Assembly (NCBI RefSeq): GCF_018449435.1
Contig: NZ_JAHCMU010000015.1
Coordinates: forward strand, 62,001 to 126,000
Direction: 5' to 3'
DNA from: Flagellimonas sp. 389
Lineage (GTDB): Bacteria > Bacteroidota > Bacteroidia > Flavobacteriales > Flavobacteriaceae
DNA: 64,000 nucleotides
Shown here: piece by piece, positions 37,391-46,001 of the stretch
Numbering within the stretch: the stretch's first letter is position 1
Layout of the letters: every line of letters begins with the position of its first letter
Notes under the pieces: model-generated
The model's database searches: none
What the model was told of the DNA's origin: nothing
The model's input: only the letters and a program-made list of their open reading frames with translations
Translations under genes and position numbers: made by a program

Positions 37391-37553
37391 AATCCTGATT
37401 CCATTCATGATTTTTGATGGGAGCAATAAGGTATTCGTATTAACCAGGATTCAAGCCCTTTAAAAATGTGAGCTGAATTATAAGACGAGACTGCTATAAC
37501 AAGGGTCTGACGGAAAATCCGCGACTACATAATTAAAAACATAATTAGTCCCA
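37391..37553 (+). promoter_or_regulatory. Possible structured leader RNA upstream of the 597-aa gene
   Basis: A 163-base non-coding stretch with several potential stems: AATCCTG (37391-37397) with CAGGATT (37445-37451); GCCCTT (37455-37460) with AAGGGT (37501-37506); the small hairpin CGGA-AAA-TCCG (37511-37521); and GACTA with TAGTC just before the ATG. The AAGGG...GGAAAATCC...ACT order recalls part of the cobalamin aptamer core, but the conserved B12 box and GCCACTG are absent, so I do not assign a class. Confidence 0.3.
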
Positions 37554-39347
37554 ATGCAATTACATTCATTTCATATTCCTGTGATGGGGATAGGCTTTAC
37601 CATTGACACTCCCTTAAAAGTTTCCCATTTGGGCATAGACTCGGTTATTTCCTTGGTCGATGATATCTTATTGGAAAAAATACGAAAAATGTACTGTGAT
37701 ATGTTCGAAGTACCCTATCACGAAATTACAGAAAGCATAGAGGATTTCAGAGCCAAAAGGATTACTTCCTACCTTAATTTGATTAACGATCTAGCAGAAA
37801 AAAAGTTTAAAAAACTTAAAGATATTACTTCAGGGTACAGCAATGAGTTAAAACAGCACTTTAATATCTTGCCGGATACTTCGGTTCTAAAAGAGAAGTT
37901 TAAGAATTTGACCTCAAATGGGTTTAATTTGGAAGAGCTTAAGGATGTATTGGAAACAAATCTTTCCATGGGTAGTATAGATGTCAATATTATGACCAAA
38001 GTGGATAAGGAAAACTACATAAAAGATAAGCAATTGCCTACTGAATATAATGATGCCCATGCTGCTCTAAGGGGATATGCCAATAGTAAGCTATCCTCTT
38101 CGGTAATACTTTCTGCAGGGATGAACCCAAGGCTGTATAGTTATATGGAAGAATTCGAGGATTTTTATCCTGACATGGAAGGGCAAATCAAAAAGAAAAT
38201 AGTTTTAAAAGTGAGTGATTACAGGTCTGCTTTGATACAAGGAAAGTTTCTTGCAAAGAAAGGATTATGGGTTTCAGAATATAGAATTGAATCCGGACTT
38301 AATTGTGGGGGGCATGCATTTGCGACGGATGGATATCTTATGGGACCTATATTGGCCCAGTTTAGGGACAAGAAAGAAGAATTGATTCAAGAAATACATC
38401 AAATTTTCATCGAAGCCCTTTCCCATAAAGAAGCCTTTGTCCCCAAATCGCCGTTACCAGTTAAAATTACTGCACAAGGAGGCGTGGGCACAGCAGAGGA
38501 ACATCAGTTTTTATTAGATCATTACAAGGTAGATTCAGTAGGTTGGGGATTTCCATTTCTTTTAGTACCCGAAGCGACTACTGTAGATAAAAGTACATTG
38601 GATAAATTGGCCAGCGCTAAAGAAGATGATCTATACTTGAGCGATGTATCTCCGTTGGGCGTACCCTTTAATAACCTAAAGGGAAATACAAAAGACGATG
38701 AAAAGTTAGCTTTAATAGTGAAGGGTCGGCTAGGAAGTTCCTGTCCAAAAAAGCATGTTGCCCTAAACAAGGAATTTACGGAAAAAGGCATCTGTACAGC
38801 ATCACGTCAATATCAATACCTAAAGATCATGGAATTGGATACAAAAGGGCTTTCCAAAGAAACCTACAGCAAGGAATACGATAAAATCGTGCAAAAAACA
38901 TGTGCCTGTGTCGGATTGGGAACGGCTGCGCTGTTAAAGTATGATTTGGATACAAAAAAGGAAGGAGACGGCGTTTCAGTTTGCCCAGGGCCAAATATGG
39001 CATATTTCTCAAAGGAGATGAGTTTAAAAGAAATTACAGATCATATCTATGGAGCGTCCAATGTGGTTACAAGAACTGATCGTCCAAATATGTTTATAAA
39101 AGAACTTCATATTTATATTGATTTTCTGCAAAGTAAACTAGATGAAGTAAAAGATTCCATGGATAACAGACGAAAAAAATACCTGTCAACTTTTGTAAAG
39201 AACCTTAATGAAGGGATTTCCTACTATCAGCATATTTTTGGGAGCTTAAAAACTACTTTTAAAAGTTCCAGGCTTCAAATTTTAAAGGATTTGGAAAAGG
39301 GAAAAAACACCTTGGGCCAGATAGATTCAGAATTGGATAACATATAA
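37554..39347 (+). CDS. Uncharacterised cysteine-rich TIM-barrel-like protein linked to nrdGD
   Basis: A 597-residue cytoplasmic protein I do not recognise. It starts HIPVMGIGFTIDTPLKVSHLGIDSVISLVDD, which looks like the first strands of a TIM barrel. Residues 304-340 (KITAQGGVGTAEEHQFLLDH, then VGWGFPFLLVPEA) resemble the phosphate-binding end of FMN-dependent barrels such as nitronate monooxygenase or glutamate synthase. Cysteines 251 (GLNCGGHAF), 397, 414, 450, 452 (TCAC) and 487 (VCPGP) could hold an iron-sulphur cluster. The last 90 residues are helical and charged. It lies between nrdD and a convergent Rrf2 regulator (7 bases apart). An oxygen-sensitive flavin/Fe-S oxidoreductase used in anoxia is my best guess, but no function is established. 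Confidence 0.6.
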   Translation: MQLHSFHIPVMGIGFTIDTPLKVSHLGIDSVISLVDDILLEKIRKMYCDMFEVPYHEITESIEDFRAKRITSYLNLINDLAEKKFKKLKDITSGYSNELKQHFNILPDTSVLKEKFKNLTSNGFNLEELKDVLETNLSMGSIDVNIMTKVDKENYIKDKQLPTEYNDAHAALRGYANSKLSSSVILSAGMNPRLYSYMEEFEDFYPDMEGQIKKKIVLKVSDYRSALIQGKFLAKKGLWVSEYRIESGLNCGGHAFATDGYLMGPILAQFRDKKEELIQEIHQIFIEALSHKEAFVPKSPLPVKITAQGGVGTAEEHQFLLDHYKVDSVGWGFPFLLVPEATTVDKSTLDKLASAKEDDLYLSDVSPLGVPFNNLKGNTKDDEKLALIVKGRLGSSCPKKHVALNKEFTEKGICTASRQYQYLKIMELDTKGLSKETYSKEYDKIVQKTCACVGLGTAALLKYDLDTKKEGDGVSVCPGPNMAYFSKEMSLKEITDHIYGASNVVTRTDRPNMFIKELHIYIDFLQSKLDEVKDSMDNRRKKYLSTFVKNLNEGISYYQHIFGSLKTTFKSSRLQILKDLEKGKNTLGQIDSELDNI

Positions 39348-39354
39348 ATTGGTA

Positions 39355-39804
39355 TCAGCTAGGTTCAAAACCCTTTAAAGAGAGTAACGTTCCTTTTCTT
39401 TCTATTTCTTCTGCTAGCTTGGAAATTGTTTTATCCCTAAAATCGCTCAATAATTTTTTTTTGAAAGGAGATACAATGTAATGGGCAGGGCAGGGGTTCT
39501 CATCATTGCATTCGGAAAGACCTAAAAAACACTGGTCCAGTTTATAGGTTCCATCAATACAGGATATGATATCCCAAACTGATTTCTCCTTGTTTTTTGG
39601 ATCAAGAAAGAATCCACCACCGGGCCCCATGGCAGAGGATATCAATTTGTTGGCGGTAAGTTGTCTTAACAATTGCGCCAAAAAAGCTTTTGGAATCTCT
39701 ATTTCATCAGCAATTTTTTTCACCCCTATTTTATGGGTCTTATCACTGTGTATTGCTAAATATAATATTGCCCTTATGGCATATTTGCAGGCATTGGAGA
39801 GCAT
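39355..39804 (-). CDS. Rrf2-family Fe-S transcriptional regulator
   Basis: A 149-residue regulator of the IscR/NsrR family. The winged helix is MLSNACKYAIRAILYLAIH, KKIADEIEIPKAFLAQLLRQL, ANKLISSAMGPGGGFFL. The cluster cysteines are C92, C99 and C105 (QCFLGLSECNDENPC), almost the same positions as C92/C98/C104 of E. coli IscR. It can therefore be expected to bind a [2Fe-2S] or [4Fe-4S] cluster and to sense oxygen, nitric oxide or cluster status. It is divergent from nadA (123 bases between) and convergent with the 597-residue protein gene. Likely targets are itself, nadAB, the 597-residue gene and nrdGD; this is inferred from position. Confidence 0.9.
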   Translation of the reverse strand: MLSNACKYAIRAILYLAIHSDKTHKIGVKKIADEIEIPKAFLAQLLRQLTANKLISSAMGPGGGFFLDPKNKEKSVWDIISCIDGTYKLDQCFLGLSECNDENPCPAHYIVSPFKKKLLSDFRDKTISKLAEEIERKGTLLSLKGFEPS

Positions 39805-39855
39805 CTAACTTTTTTAAGGGCCAAATATAATAAAAAGACCATTTTATACTCTATT

Positions 39856-39869
39856 ATGATTTTTATCAT
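39856..39869. promoter_or_regulatory. FNR/CRP-like palindrome upstream of nadA
   Basis: ATGAT (39856-39860), four T, ATCAT (39865-39869) is a perfect dyad with the core TGAT-N4-ATCA of FNR/HcpR-type sites (consensus TTGAT-N4-ATCAA; only the outermost base differs). Its centre lies about 43 bases before the start predicted from the adjacent promoter, the class II activator position. Confidence 0.45.
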
Positions 39870-39871
39870 TG

Positions 39872-39899
39872 TTGTCTTAGTGGGAGGTTCCTAATTTTC
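39872..39899 (+). promoter_or_regulatory. Candidate nadA promoter
   Basis: TTG at 39872-39874 and TAATTTTC at 39892-39899, separated by 17 bases, match the Bacteroidota TTG/TAnnTTTG pattern except for the last base. The predicted start near 39906 leaves a leader of about 22 bases to the GTG start codon. Confidence 0.45.
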
Positions 39900-39927
39900 C
39901 CAGTTATATATTTATTTTCCTTGAACA

Positions 39928-40854
39928 GTGGGCTTAGTAGAAAAAATACAGCAATTAAAAAGAGAGAAAAACGCTATAATTCTGGCACATTATTACCAGC
40001 GTCCCGAAATACAGGAGGTTGCGGATTATGTTGGGGATAGTCTGGGATTGTCCCGAAAGGCTTCTGAGGTTGACGCGGAAATCATCGTATTTGCTGGGGT
40101 TCACTTTATGGCGGAAACGGCAAAAGTTCTTAACCCCACAAAGGAAGTTGTATTGCCAGATCTTACAGCAGGTTGTTCCTTGGCCGATTCTTGTCCACCA
40201 AAAGCTTTTGGAGCCTTTTTAGATGCTCATCCAGATCATATTGTAATTACCTATATCAACTGTTCGGCAGAAATAAAGGCAATGAGCGATTTAGTATGTA
40301 CATCTTCCAATGCCCTAGAAATAGTACAGTCCGTACCAAAGGATAAGCCTATTATTTTTGCGCCGGACAGGAACTTGGGCAAATATATTATCAAACAGAC
40401 AGGCAGGGATATGTTATTGTGGGATGGTAGTTGTGTTGTACACGAAGCATTTTGTATGGATAAGTTATTGGATCTGTACCAAAAGAATTTTGGTGCGGTA
40501 ATTATTGCCCACCCAGAATCTGAAGAACACATTTTAAAAACGGCTAAGTATGTAGGCTCTACCGCTGGGATGATAAAATTTGTAAAGGAACATCCTAAAG
40601 AGAAATTCATAGTCGCCACTGAAGCTGGTATATTGCACGAGATGCGTAAGGCAGTCCCGGGCACGGAATTGATTCCAGCACCAATAGAGGAGGATAACAC
40701 CTGTGCTTGTAGTGAGTGCAGTTATATGAAAGTCAATACACTTCAAAAGCTATATGACTGTTTAAGGCATCAAAGTCCACAGATCGATATACCTGAAGAT
40801 GTTAGAGAAAAAGCTCTCGTTCCCATTGAGCGGATGTTAGAGCTTTCAAATTAA
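39928..40854 (+). CDS. nadA: Quinolinate synthase
   Basis: A 308-residue cytoplasmic enzyme that condenses iminoaspartate with dihydroxyacetone phosphate to quinolinate in de novo NAD synthesis. The start codon is GTG. Signatures: [25 protein letters not shown], the first cluster cysteine in [54 protein letters not shown] and the C-terminal cluster cysteines in [12 protein letters not shown]. The [4Fe-4S] cluster makes it oxygen- and NO-sensitive. It is followed after 6 bases by nadB. nadC is not in the window. Placement beside an Rrf2 sensor suits a gene whose product is damaged by oxygen. Confidence 0.96.
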   Translation: MGLVEKIQQLKREKNAIILAHYYQRPEIQEVADYVGDSLGLSRKASEVDAEIIVFAGVHFMAETAKVLNPTKEVVLPDLTAGCSLADSCPPKAFGAFLDAHPDHIVITYINCSAEIKAMSDLVCTSSNALEIVQSVPKDKPIIFAPDRNLGKYIIKQTGRDMLLWDGSCVVHEAFCMDKLLDLYQKNFGAVIIAHPESEEHILKTAKYVGSTAGMIKFVKEHPKEKFIVATEAGILHEMRKAVPGTELIPAPIEEDNTCACSECSYMKVNTLQKLYDCLRHQSPQIDIPEDVREKALVPIERMLELSN

Positions 40855-40860
40855 GTATAA

Positions 40861-42414
40861 ATGGTTTCTGTAGACTATCTCGTAATCGGTTCAGGAATTG
40901 CAGGATTGACATTCGCCATAAAAATTGCGGAAAAATTTCATGATAAGACAGTTCTCATGGTCACCAAGTCCGATGAGGAGGAATCGAATACCAAATACGC
41001 CCAAGGTGGAGTTGCCATCGTTTTGGACACCAATAAAGATTCTTTTGATAAGCATATAAGGGATACCCAAACAGCTGGCGATGGCCTATGTGAAGCATCG
41101 GTTGTGGAAATGGTCGTCAAAGAAGGGCCAAAAAGACTTCAAAACCTAATACAATGGGGAATCGATTTTGATAGGAATGTCAAAGGTAATTTGAATTTAG
41201 GCAAGGAAGGAGGACATTCCGAGTTTCGCATTGTGCATTACAAGGACATAACGGGTTACGAGATAGAAAACACATTGCTAAAGCGTGCTTATCAATTGGC
41301 CAATGTTACCATATTGAGCCATCATTTTGCAATAGACCTTATTACAGAGCATCACTTGCAGATTATGAATCCAGAACATATTTCTTGTTACGGTGCTTAT
41401 GTTCTCAACCAAAAAACCGGAAACATAAAAACTATAAAAGCTGGTTCAACGATATTGGCTACTGGTGGTATCGGTAGGGTATATGGGCATACTACGAATC
41501 CTGCTATTGCAACAGGAGATGGTATTGCAATGGCCTACAGGGCCAAAGCACGAATTTCTGATATGGAGTTTGTCCAGTTCCATCCAACGGCATTGTATAG
41601 TCTTGAGGAAGGTCAGTCCTTTTTGATTTCTGAAGCCGTAAGGGGTTTTGGTGCGTATCTGCGCAATAAGAACGGGGACAGATTTATGCTGGATTATCAT
41701 GAGCGCGCAGAATTGGCATCTAGGGATATCGTTTCAAGAAGTATTGACAATGAACTTAAAAAAACTGGAGACGAATATGTGTATCTGGATTGTACCCACC
41801 TTGATATGAAAAAGTTCAAAGCGCATTTTCCAAATATTTATGAAAAATGTGCCGTACTACATATTGATATAGCAAAAGATTGGATACCAGTAGTTCCAGC
41901 TTCACACTACCTGTGTGGCGGTATTGTGGTGGATACAGATGGCAAAACCTCTATAAACAATCTTTTTGCATGTGGGGAATGCTCAAGAACCGGACTGCAT
42001 GGGGCAAACAGGTTGGCATCAAACTCCCTATTGGAAGCATTGGTCTATGCCCATAATATTTACGAATACCTTCAAGTTAATCCAACTTCACCAGGAGCAA
42101 TATCTATTCCTGACTGGAACGATAAAGGAACTCGTGTTTCTAAAGAGCATATTGTTATAACGCATAATTTGAAGAAATTACAAGCTCTAATGCGTGATTA
42201 CATAGGTATCGTACGCAGTAATCATAGATTATTGCAAGCTGCAAAACATTTGAATTTGATGTATAAGGAAATAGAGGAGTTCTATAATGGGGCAAAAGTA
42301 AACACTGCGCTATGTGAATTGCGAAATATGATCAATGTCGCGCATCTAATAATTAATCAATCACTGGACAGAAAAGAAAACAAAGGTGGATATTTCAATA
42401 TGGACAATCAGTAG
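40861..42414 (+). CDS. nadB: L-aspartate oxidase
   Basis: A 517-residue FAD enzyme that oxidises L-aspartate to iminoaspartate for NadA, using oxygen or, in anoxia, fumarate. The FAD-binding motif is VIGSGIAGLTFAI; then SNTKYAQGGVAIV, the substrate region EGGHSEFRIVH, ATGGIGRVYGHTTNP, MEFVQFHPTALY and CGECSRTGLHGANRLASNSLLEALVY. The length is normal and all blocks are intact. It forms an operon with nadA. The last about 65 codons and the 3' flank have a decayed second copy at 44789-44975, on the far side of the cytochrome gene. Confidence 0.96.
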   Translation: MVSVDYLVIGSGIAGLTFAIKIAEKFHDKTVLMVTKSDEEESNTKYAQGGVAIVLDTNKDSFDKHIRDTQTAGDGLCEASVVEMVVKEGPKRLQNLIQWGIDFDRNVKGNLNLGKEGGHSEFRIVHYKDITGYEIENTLLKRAYQLANVTILSHHFAIDLITEHHLQIMNPEHISCYGAYVLNQKTGNIKTIKAGSTILATGGIGRVYGHTTNPAIATGDGIAMAYRAKARISDMEFVQFHPTALYSLEEGQSFLISEAVRGFGAYLRNKNGDRFMLDYHERAELASRDIVSRSIDNELKKTGDEYVYLDCTHLDMKKFKAHFPNIYEKCAVLHIDIAKDWIPVVPASHYLCGGIVVDTDGKTSINNLFACGECSRTGLHGANRLASNSLLEALVYAHNIYEYLQVNPTSPGAISIPDWNDKGTRVSKEHIVITHNLKKLQALMRDYIGIVRSNHRLLQAAKHLNLMYKEIEEFYNGAKVNTALCELRNMINVAHLIINQSLDRKENKGGYFNMDNQ

Positions 42415-42498
42415 GGTCTAATAAGAATTTTACTTTTATTCAATATATAAAATCATAAAAAGCTATGTGCTAAAACAAAATTCTCGATTAAGCAGCCT

Positions 42499-44778
42499 AT
42501 GGCCCAAAAGCCCAAGATAAATATGATTGTATTCCGAAGAGCACTATTTCTTGTGTATGCCCTTTCTCTTTTTCAATTATCCTGTAACGGGAAAAAAGAA
42601 ACCTACATTGCCCTTCCAAAGAATATCCACAATGTTTTTTTATCAACAAAAAGTATTCCTGACAGTAATTTTTTAGGCAGTGAAAGCTGCAAGGAATGCC
42701 ATAAGGAACAATTTGAAAAATGGACAGATAGCCACCATGACAAAGCGATGCAAAAAGCAGATAGGGAGACCGTTTTGGCAGGATTTAAAGGGGAAGCGTT
42801 CAAAAGTCAGGGGATTACGTCCCGTTTTTATGAAAAAGATGGCGATTTTTTTGTAAACACGGAAGGTCCCAATGGGAACTATCACGATTATAAAATTGTG
42901 TACACCTTCGGGATTGCCCCGTTGCAACAGTATATCGTTCAATTTCCCGATGGAAGATACCAGTGTTTAAGAACAGCTTGGGATACCGAGAACAGAAGAT
43001 GGTTTGATTTGTATCCCGATTTTAAAGTAATCCATTCCGAATGGCTCCATTGGTCGAGAGGCGGGTTAAATTGGAACAATATGTGTGCGGATTGCCACTC
43101 CACAAATATTCGTAAAAACTATAATGAGCATAAAAGGGCATATAATACAAAGTTTGCGATTATCAATGTAAGTTGCGAAGCTTGTCATGGACCTGGAAAG
43201 AAGCATGTGAACGAAGTAAGATCATTGGGTTCAGCTTACGTATCCCACAATGGAGAAACTATGTGGATGAGTTCCGAAACAACACCCAAGGGACTGGTAG
43301 ATGAATGTGCTAGATGCCATATGCGCCGGGAACAGATTTCCGAAGGATATAATTTTACTGGAACAATGCTCGATCATTATTTTCCACAGTTATTGGAATA
43401 TCCCATATACCATCCAGACGGTCAAATATTGGATGAGGACTATGTATACGGTTCCTTTATCCAGAGCAAAATGTACCAGAACAATGTTTCCTGCAATAAT
43501 TGTCATGATTCACATTCCCTGAAACTAAAATTTGAAGGAAATAAATTATGCCTTCAATGCCATGTGCCCGAAAAATACGATACGGCATTGCATCATTTCC
43601 ATGAGACAGGCAATCAAGGCGCAAAATGTATCGGCTGTCATATGCCCGGTAAAATATATATGGGCAATGATTTTAGACGAGACCATAGTTTTAGAGTACC
43701 TCGACCAGATTTAAGCATTGCATATAACACTCCCAATGCTTGTACGCAATGCCACACGGACAAAGACGACCAATGGGCATGGGAAGTTTTTAAAAGACAA
43801 TTTGGGAAGCCGCAGATTCATTTTTCCGAACTATTGGCACCAGGGGTTATGGGAGAACCCGGAGCCGATATTGCCTTGACCAGTCTGGTTAATGATAGCA
43901 CACAACCAGAAATTGCAAGGGCCTCAGCAGTAAAGGCCTTGTCAAATTACACTATACAAAATGGCATCAATGCTTTTATTGCACTTTTAAATGATGAATC
44001 TCCTCTGGTCAGGGGAGCAACGGTAGATGTTTTGAGCGAGATAAACTCCTTAGAGTTTATGGACTATATATTGCCAAGATTAAAAGATTCTAAAAGAGCG
44101 GTTAGGATAAAGGCATTTTATGCACTTGGTACGGTTCCCGAGAATCAGATTCCTGCGGATTATAAGAAAGTCTACCAAAAAGTCAAAGAGGAGTTTTTTG
44201 GATATTTAAAAATCAATGCTGATTTTCCTGGGGGACAGGCAAGGAAAGCAGCCTTCTATCAAAAGAAAGGAGACTTGGACAGAGCCAGAGAAGCTTATTT
44301 AAAAGCATTGAGCATAGATGGTAATAATAATACCATACGTAGCAACCTGGCCAATCTATACTACCATTTAGGAGAAACCGGCAATGCAGAAAAAACTTTT
44401 AGGGAAGTAATAAAACAAGAACCGGAATTTGGGTTTACCTATTATTCCTTGGCACTGCTTCTAGCAGAACTGAAAAGGACAGACGAAGCAATTTTACAAA
44501 TGGAACAAGCGCACAAGTTGATGCCCCAAAATATCAGGGTCATTTACAATCTGGGGCTCTTGTACCAAAAGAAGGGAAGGAATAAAGAAGCCGAAAAAAT
44601 CCTTGTTGGGGGATTGGAACTGGAACCAGAGCATGAAGAACTGTTATATGCTTTGGCATATCATTATATAGTACAAGGACAAAAGCAGAAGGCTGTGAAG
44701 CTGACAGACAAAATTATAAGGCTATATCCCAATAGACCTCAATACCAAAACATGGCGGAACAAGCTGGAGCGTTATAG
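42499..44778 (+). CDS. Octahaem cytochrome c lipoprotein with HEAT-like and TPR repeats
   Basis: A 759-residue envelope lipoprotein (lipobox FQLSCNG, start MAQKPK or MIVFRR 24 bases later). Eight CxxCH haem-c motifs have their first cysteines at residues 64, 196, 226, 270, 332, 351, 377 and 415. Residues about 450-560 look like HEAT-type helical repeats (ARASAVKALSNYTI, PLVRGATVDVLSE, RAVRIKAFYALG). Residues about 585-750 form TPRs (GDLDRAREAYLKALSIDG, GNAEKTFREVIKQEPEFG). It belongs to the multihaem TPR cytochromes related to cytochrome c554/NrfA-like proteins and probably moves electrons in the periplasm or at the outer membrane. It lies between nadB and a nadB remnant, so it appears to have been inserted or duplicated with that region. 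Confidence 0.9.
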   Translation: MAQKPKINMIVFRRALFLVYALSLFQLSCNGKKETYIALPKNIHNVFLSTKSIPDSNFLGSESCKECHKEQFEKWTDSHHDKAMQKADRETVLAGFKGEAFKSQGITSRFYEKDGDFFVNTEGPNGNYHDYKIVYTFGIAPLQQYIVQFPDGRYQCLRTAWDTENRRWFDLYPDFKVIHSEWLHWSRGGLNWNNMCADCHSTNIRKNYNEHKRAYNTKFAIINVSCEACHGPGKKHVNEVRSLGSAYVSHNGETMWMSSETTPKGLVDECARCHMRREQISEGYNFTGTMLDHYFPQLLEYPIYHPDGQILDEDYVYGSFIQSKMYQNNVSCNNCHDSHSLKLKFEGNKLCLQCHVPEKYDTALHHFHETGNQGAKCIGCHMPGKIYMGNDFRRDHSFRVPRPDLSIAYNTPNACTQCHTDKDDQWAWEVFKRQFGKPQIHFSELLAPGVMGEPGADIALTSLVNDSTQPEIARASAVKALSNYTIQNGINAFIALLNDESPLVRGATVDVLSEINSLEFMDYILPRLKDSKRAVRIKAFYALGTVPENQIPADYKKVYQKVKEEFFGYLKINADFPGGQARKAAFYQKKGDLDRAREAYLKALSIDGNNNTIRSNLANLYYHLGETGNAEKTFREVIKQEPEFGFTYYSLALLLAELKRTDEAILQMEQAHKLMPQNIRVIYNLGLLYQKKGRNKEAEKILVGGLELEPEHEELLYALAYHYIVQGQKQKAVKLTDKIIRLYPNRPQYQNMAEQAGAL

Positions 44779-44788
44779 GTCAAAACCT

Positions 44789-44975
44789 GTATGTAGTAAC
44801 CAAAGATTGTTACAAGCTGCAAAAACATTTGGAGATGATATATAGTAATGGGGTAAAGGTGAACACAACTCTATAAGAATTGCAAGCCACGATCAATTTT
44901 TGCGCACTAAATCATGGTCAATCACTGGATAGAAAGGAAAATAAAGGCGGATATTTTAATATGGATAATCAATAG
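44789..44975 (+). pseudogene. Decayed 3' end of a second nadB
   Basis: The stretch aligns with nadB 42211-42414. It begins VCSNQRLLQAAK (nadB: VRSNHRLLQAAK), loses about 20 bases with a frameshift near 44843, then reads NGVKVNTTL, an in-frame TAA, and ELQATINFCALNHGQSLD followed by RKENKGGYFNMDNQ and TAG at 44973. Similarity continues about 25 bases past the stop. In the final SLDRKENKGGYFNMDNQ block all seven DNA differences from nadB are synonymous third-position changes, so the remnant comes from a copy that was once under selection. It lies 10 bases after the cytochrome stop codon. Confidence 0.9.
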
Positions 44976-45132
44976 TACCCAATAAAGGTTTTGCTTTTTA
45001 TTCAATGCTCACTTTACTATAATGAACAGAAATGAGATTTTGATCGCTTATTAACAAGATATTGGATAGAAAGAGGCTTCTATCAATTAGTCACTTTTAC
45101 TTGGGTCTCATGGAAACACTCAGTCAAGTTAG

Positions 45133-45990
45133 TTAATCCAATATATCTATTTTTTTGAATTCATGGCTTTTTGCCTTTAGGTATTCCCAAACTTGAATTG
45201 TGTTTTCAACCTCTTTCAATTTGTGAAAATCTGGTTGCGCTAAACAGAAACTTAAAAAGTTGTCAATAGTATTTTGAGGGATTCCGAAAGATTCGCACAT
45301 AGTTGTCTTTGAAAACATAGCAATAATTTTCTTCTCCATTGCCATATTTTCATCTAGAGCAACCATTTCTTCAAATAATTTAGTTCTACCTGAAGCTCGA
45401 TTAATTATTTTATGGGTGTTTATGATAACACCTATTGTGAGGTACCCTAGAAAAACGGGCATTCCTTTACTTTTCTCTTCTGCATTCATAAATCTGGCAT
45501 ATTTACCTCTATCTGCCTCTAAGAGTAATCGCTCGCTCTGGGTCATGACTTCTACGTCTGCATTGGGTAGGCCCAATGATGTTGATGAAACGAGAGGTTT
45601 AAGCCCAAGCCTTTTAATATCAAGGTCAATTTCTCCGGTTAGATTATATGGGCTAACGATAACTTCTTCCAAATCGATAATGTTATCTTTTAGACTGACG
45701 AGAATCACATTTCCGTTCAACATAGTATCAGTTACTATAATTTTTTTGGGAATGTATTGAACAGCAGAAAATCTAAGTGAATCCATATATTTGGCCTCAA
45801 TAGTAAACCGGCCCATAGCATCTGTAATTGTGGACCTTTTTGTGCTTAAATTGATAACCAACACATTTGACACATCATTGCCTAAACTTTGCACATTCCC
45901 AGTCAACTTTATAAGCTTTTCCTGACCGTATCCCGTATGTAAAACGAATAGGACAACTAAAAAACTAAAATGTCTTACAAAGGCTTTCAT
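45133..45990 (-). CDS. Exported protein with carboxypeptidase-regulatory-like domain
   Basis: A 285-residue exported protein, last gene of the minus-strand sigma/FecR/TonB operon. The signal peptide ends HTGYGQ. Residues about 27-110 are a CarboxypepD_reg-like beta-sandwich (KLTGNVQSLGNDVSNVLVINLSTKRST, ITDAMGRFTIEAKYMDSLRFSAVQYI), ending in the EEVIVSP motif that often precedes a plug. No plug or barrel follows; the rest is alpha-helical with no family I recognise. It begins 11 bases after the DUF4249 stop. It is probably a periplasmic accessory of the receptor at 46810. Confidence 0.75.
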   Translation of the reverse strand: MKAFVRHFSFLVVLFVLHTGYGQEKLIKLTGNVQSLGNDVSNVLVINLSTKRSTITDAMGRFTIEAKYMDSLRFSAVQYIPKKIIVTDTMLNGNVILVSLKDNIIDLEEVIVSPYNLTGEIDLDIKRLGLKPLVSSTSLGLPNADVEVMTQSERLLLEADRGKYARFMNAEEKSKGMPVFLGYLTIGVIINTHKIINRASGRTKLFEEMVALDENMAMEKKIIAMFSKTTMCESFGIPQNTIDNFLSFCLAQPDFHKLKEVENTIQVWEYLKAKSHEFKKIDILD

Positions 45991-46001
45991 TATTATGGTT
46001 T

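Noticed and set aside
37391-37553. Cobalamin riboswitch upstream of the 597-residue protein gene
   Set aside because: Only a short AAGGG...AAAATCC...ACT order is shared; the B12 box and GCCACTG core are missing, so I list it only as an unclassified leader.
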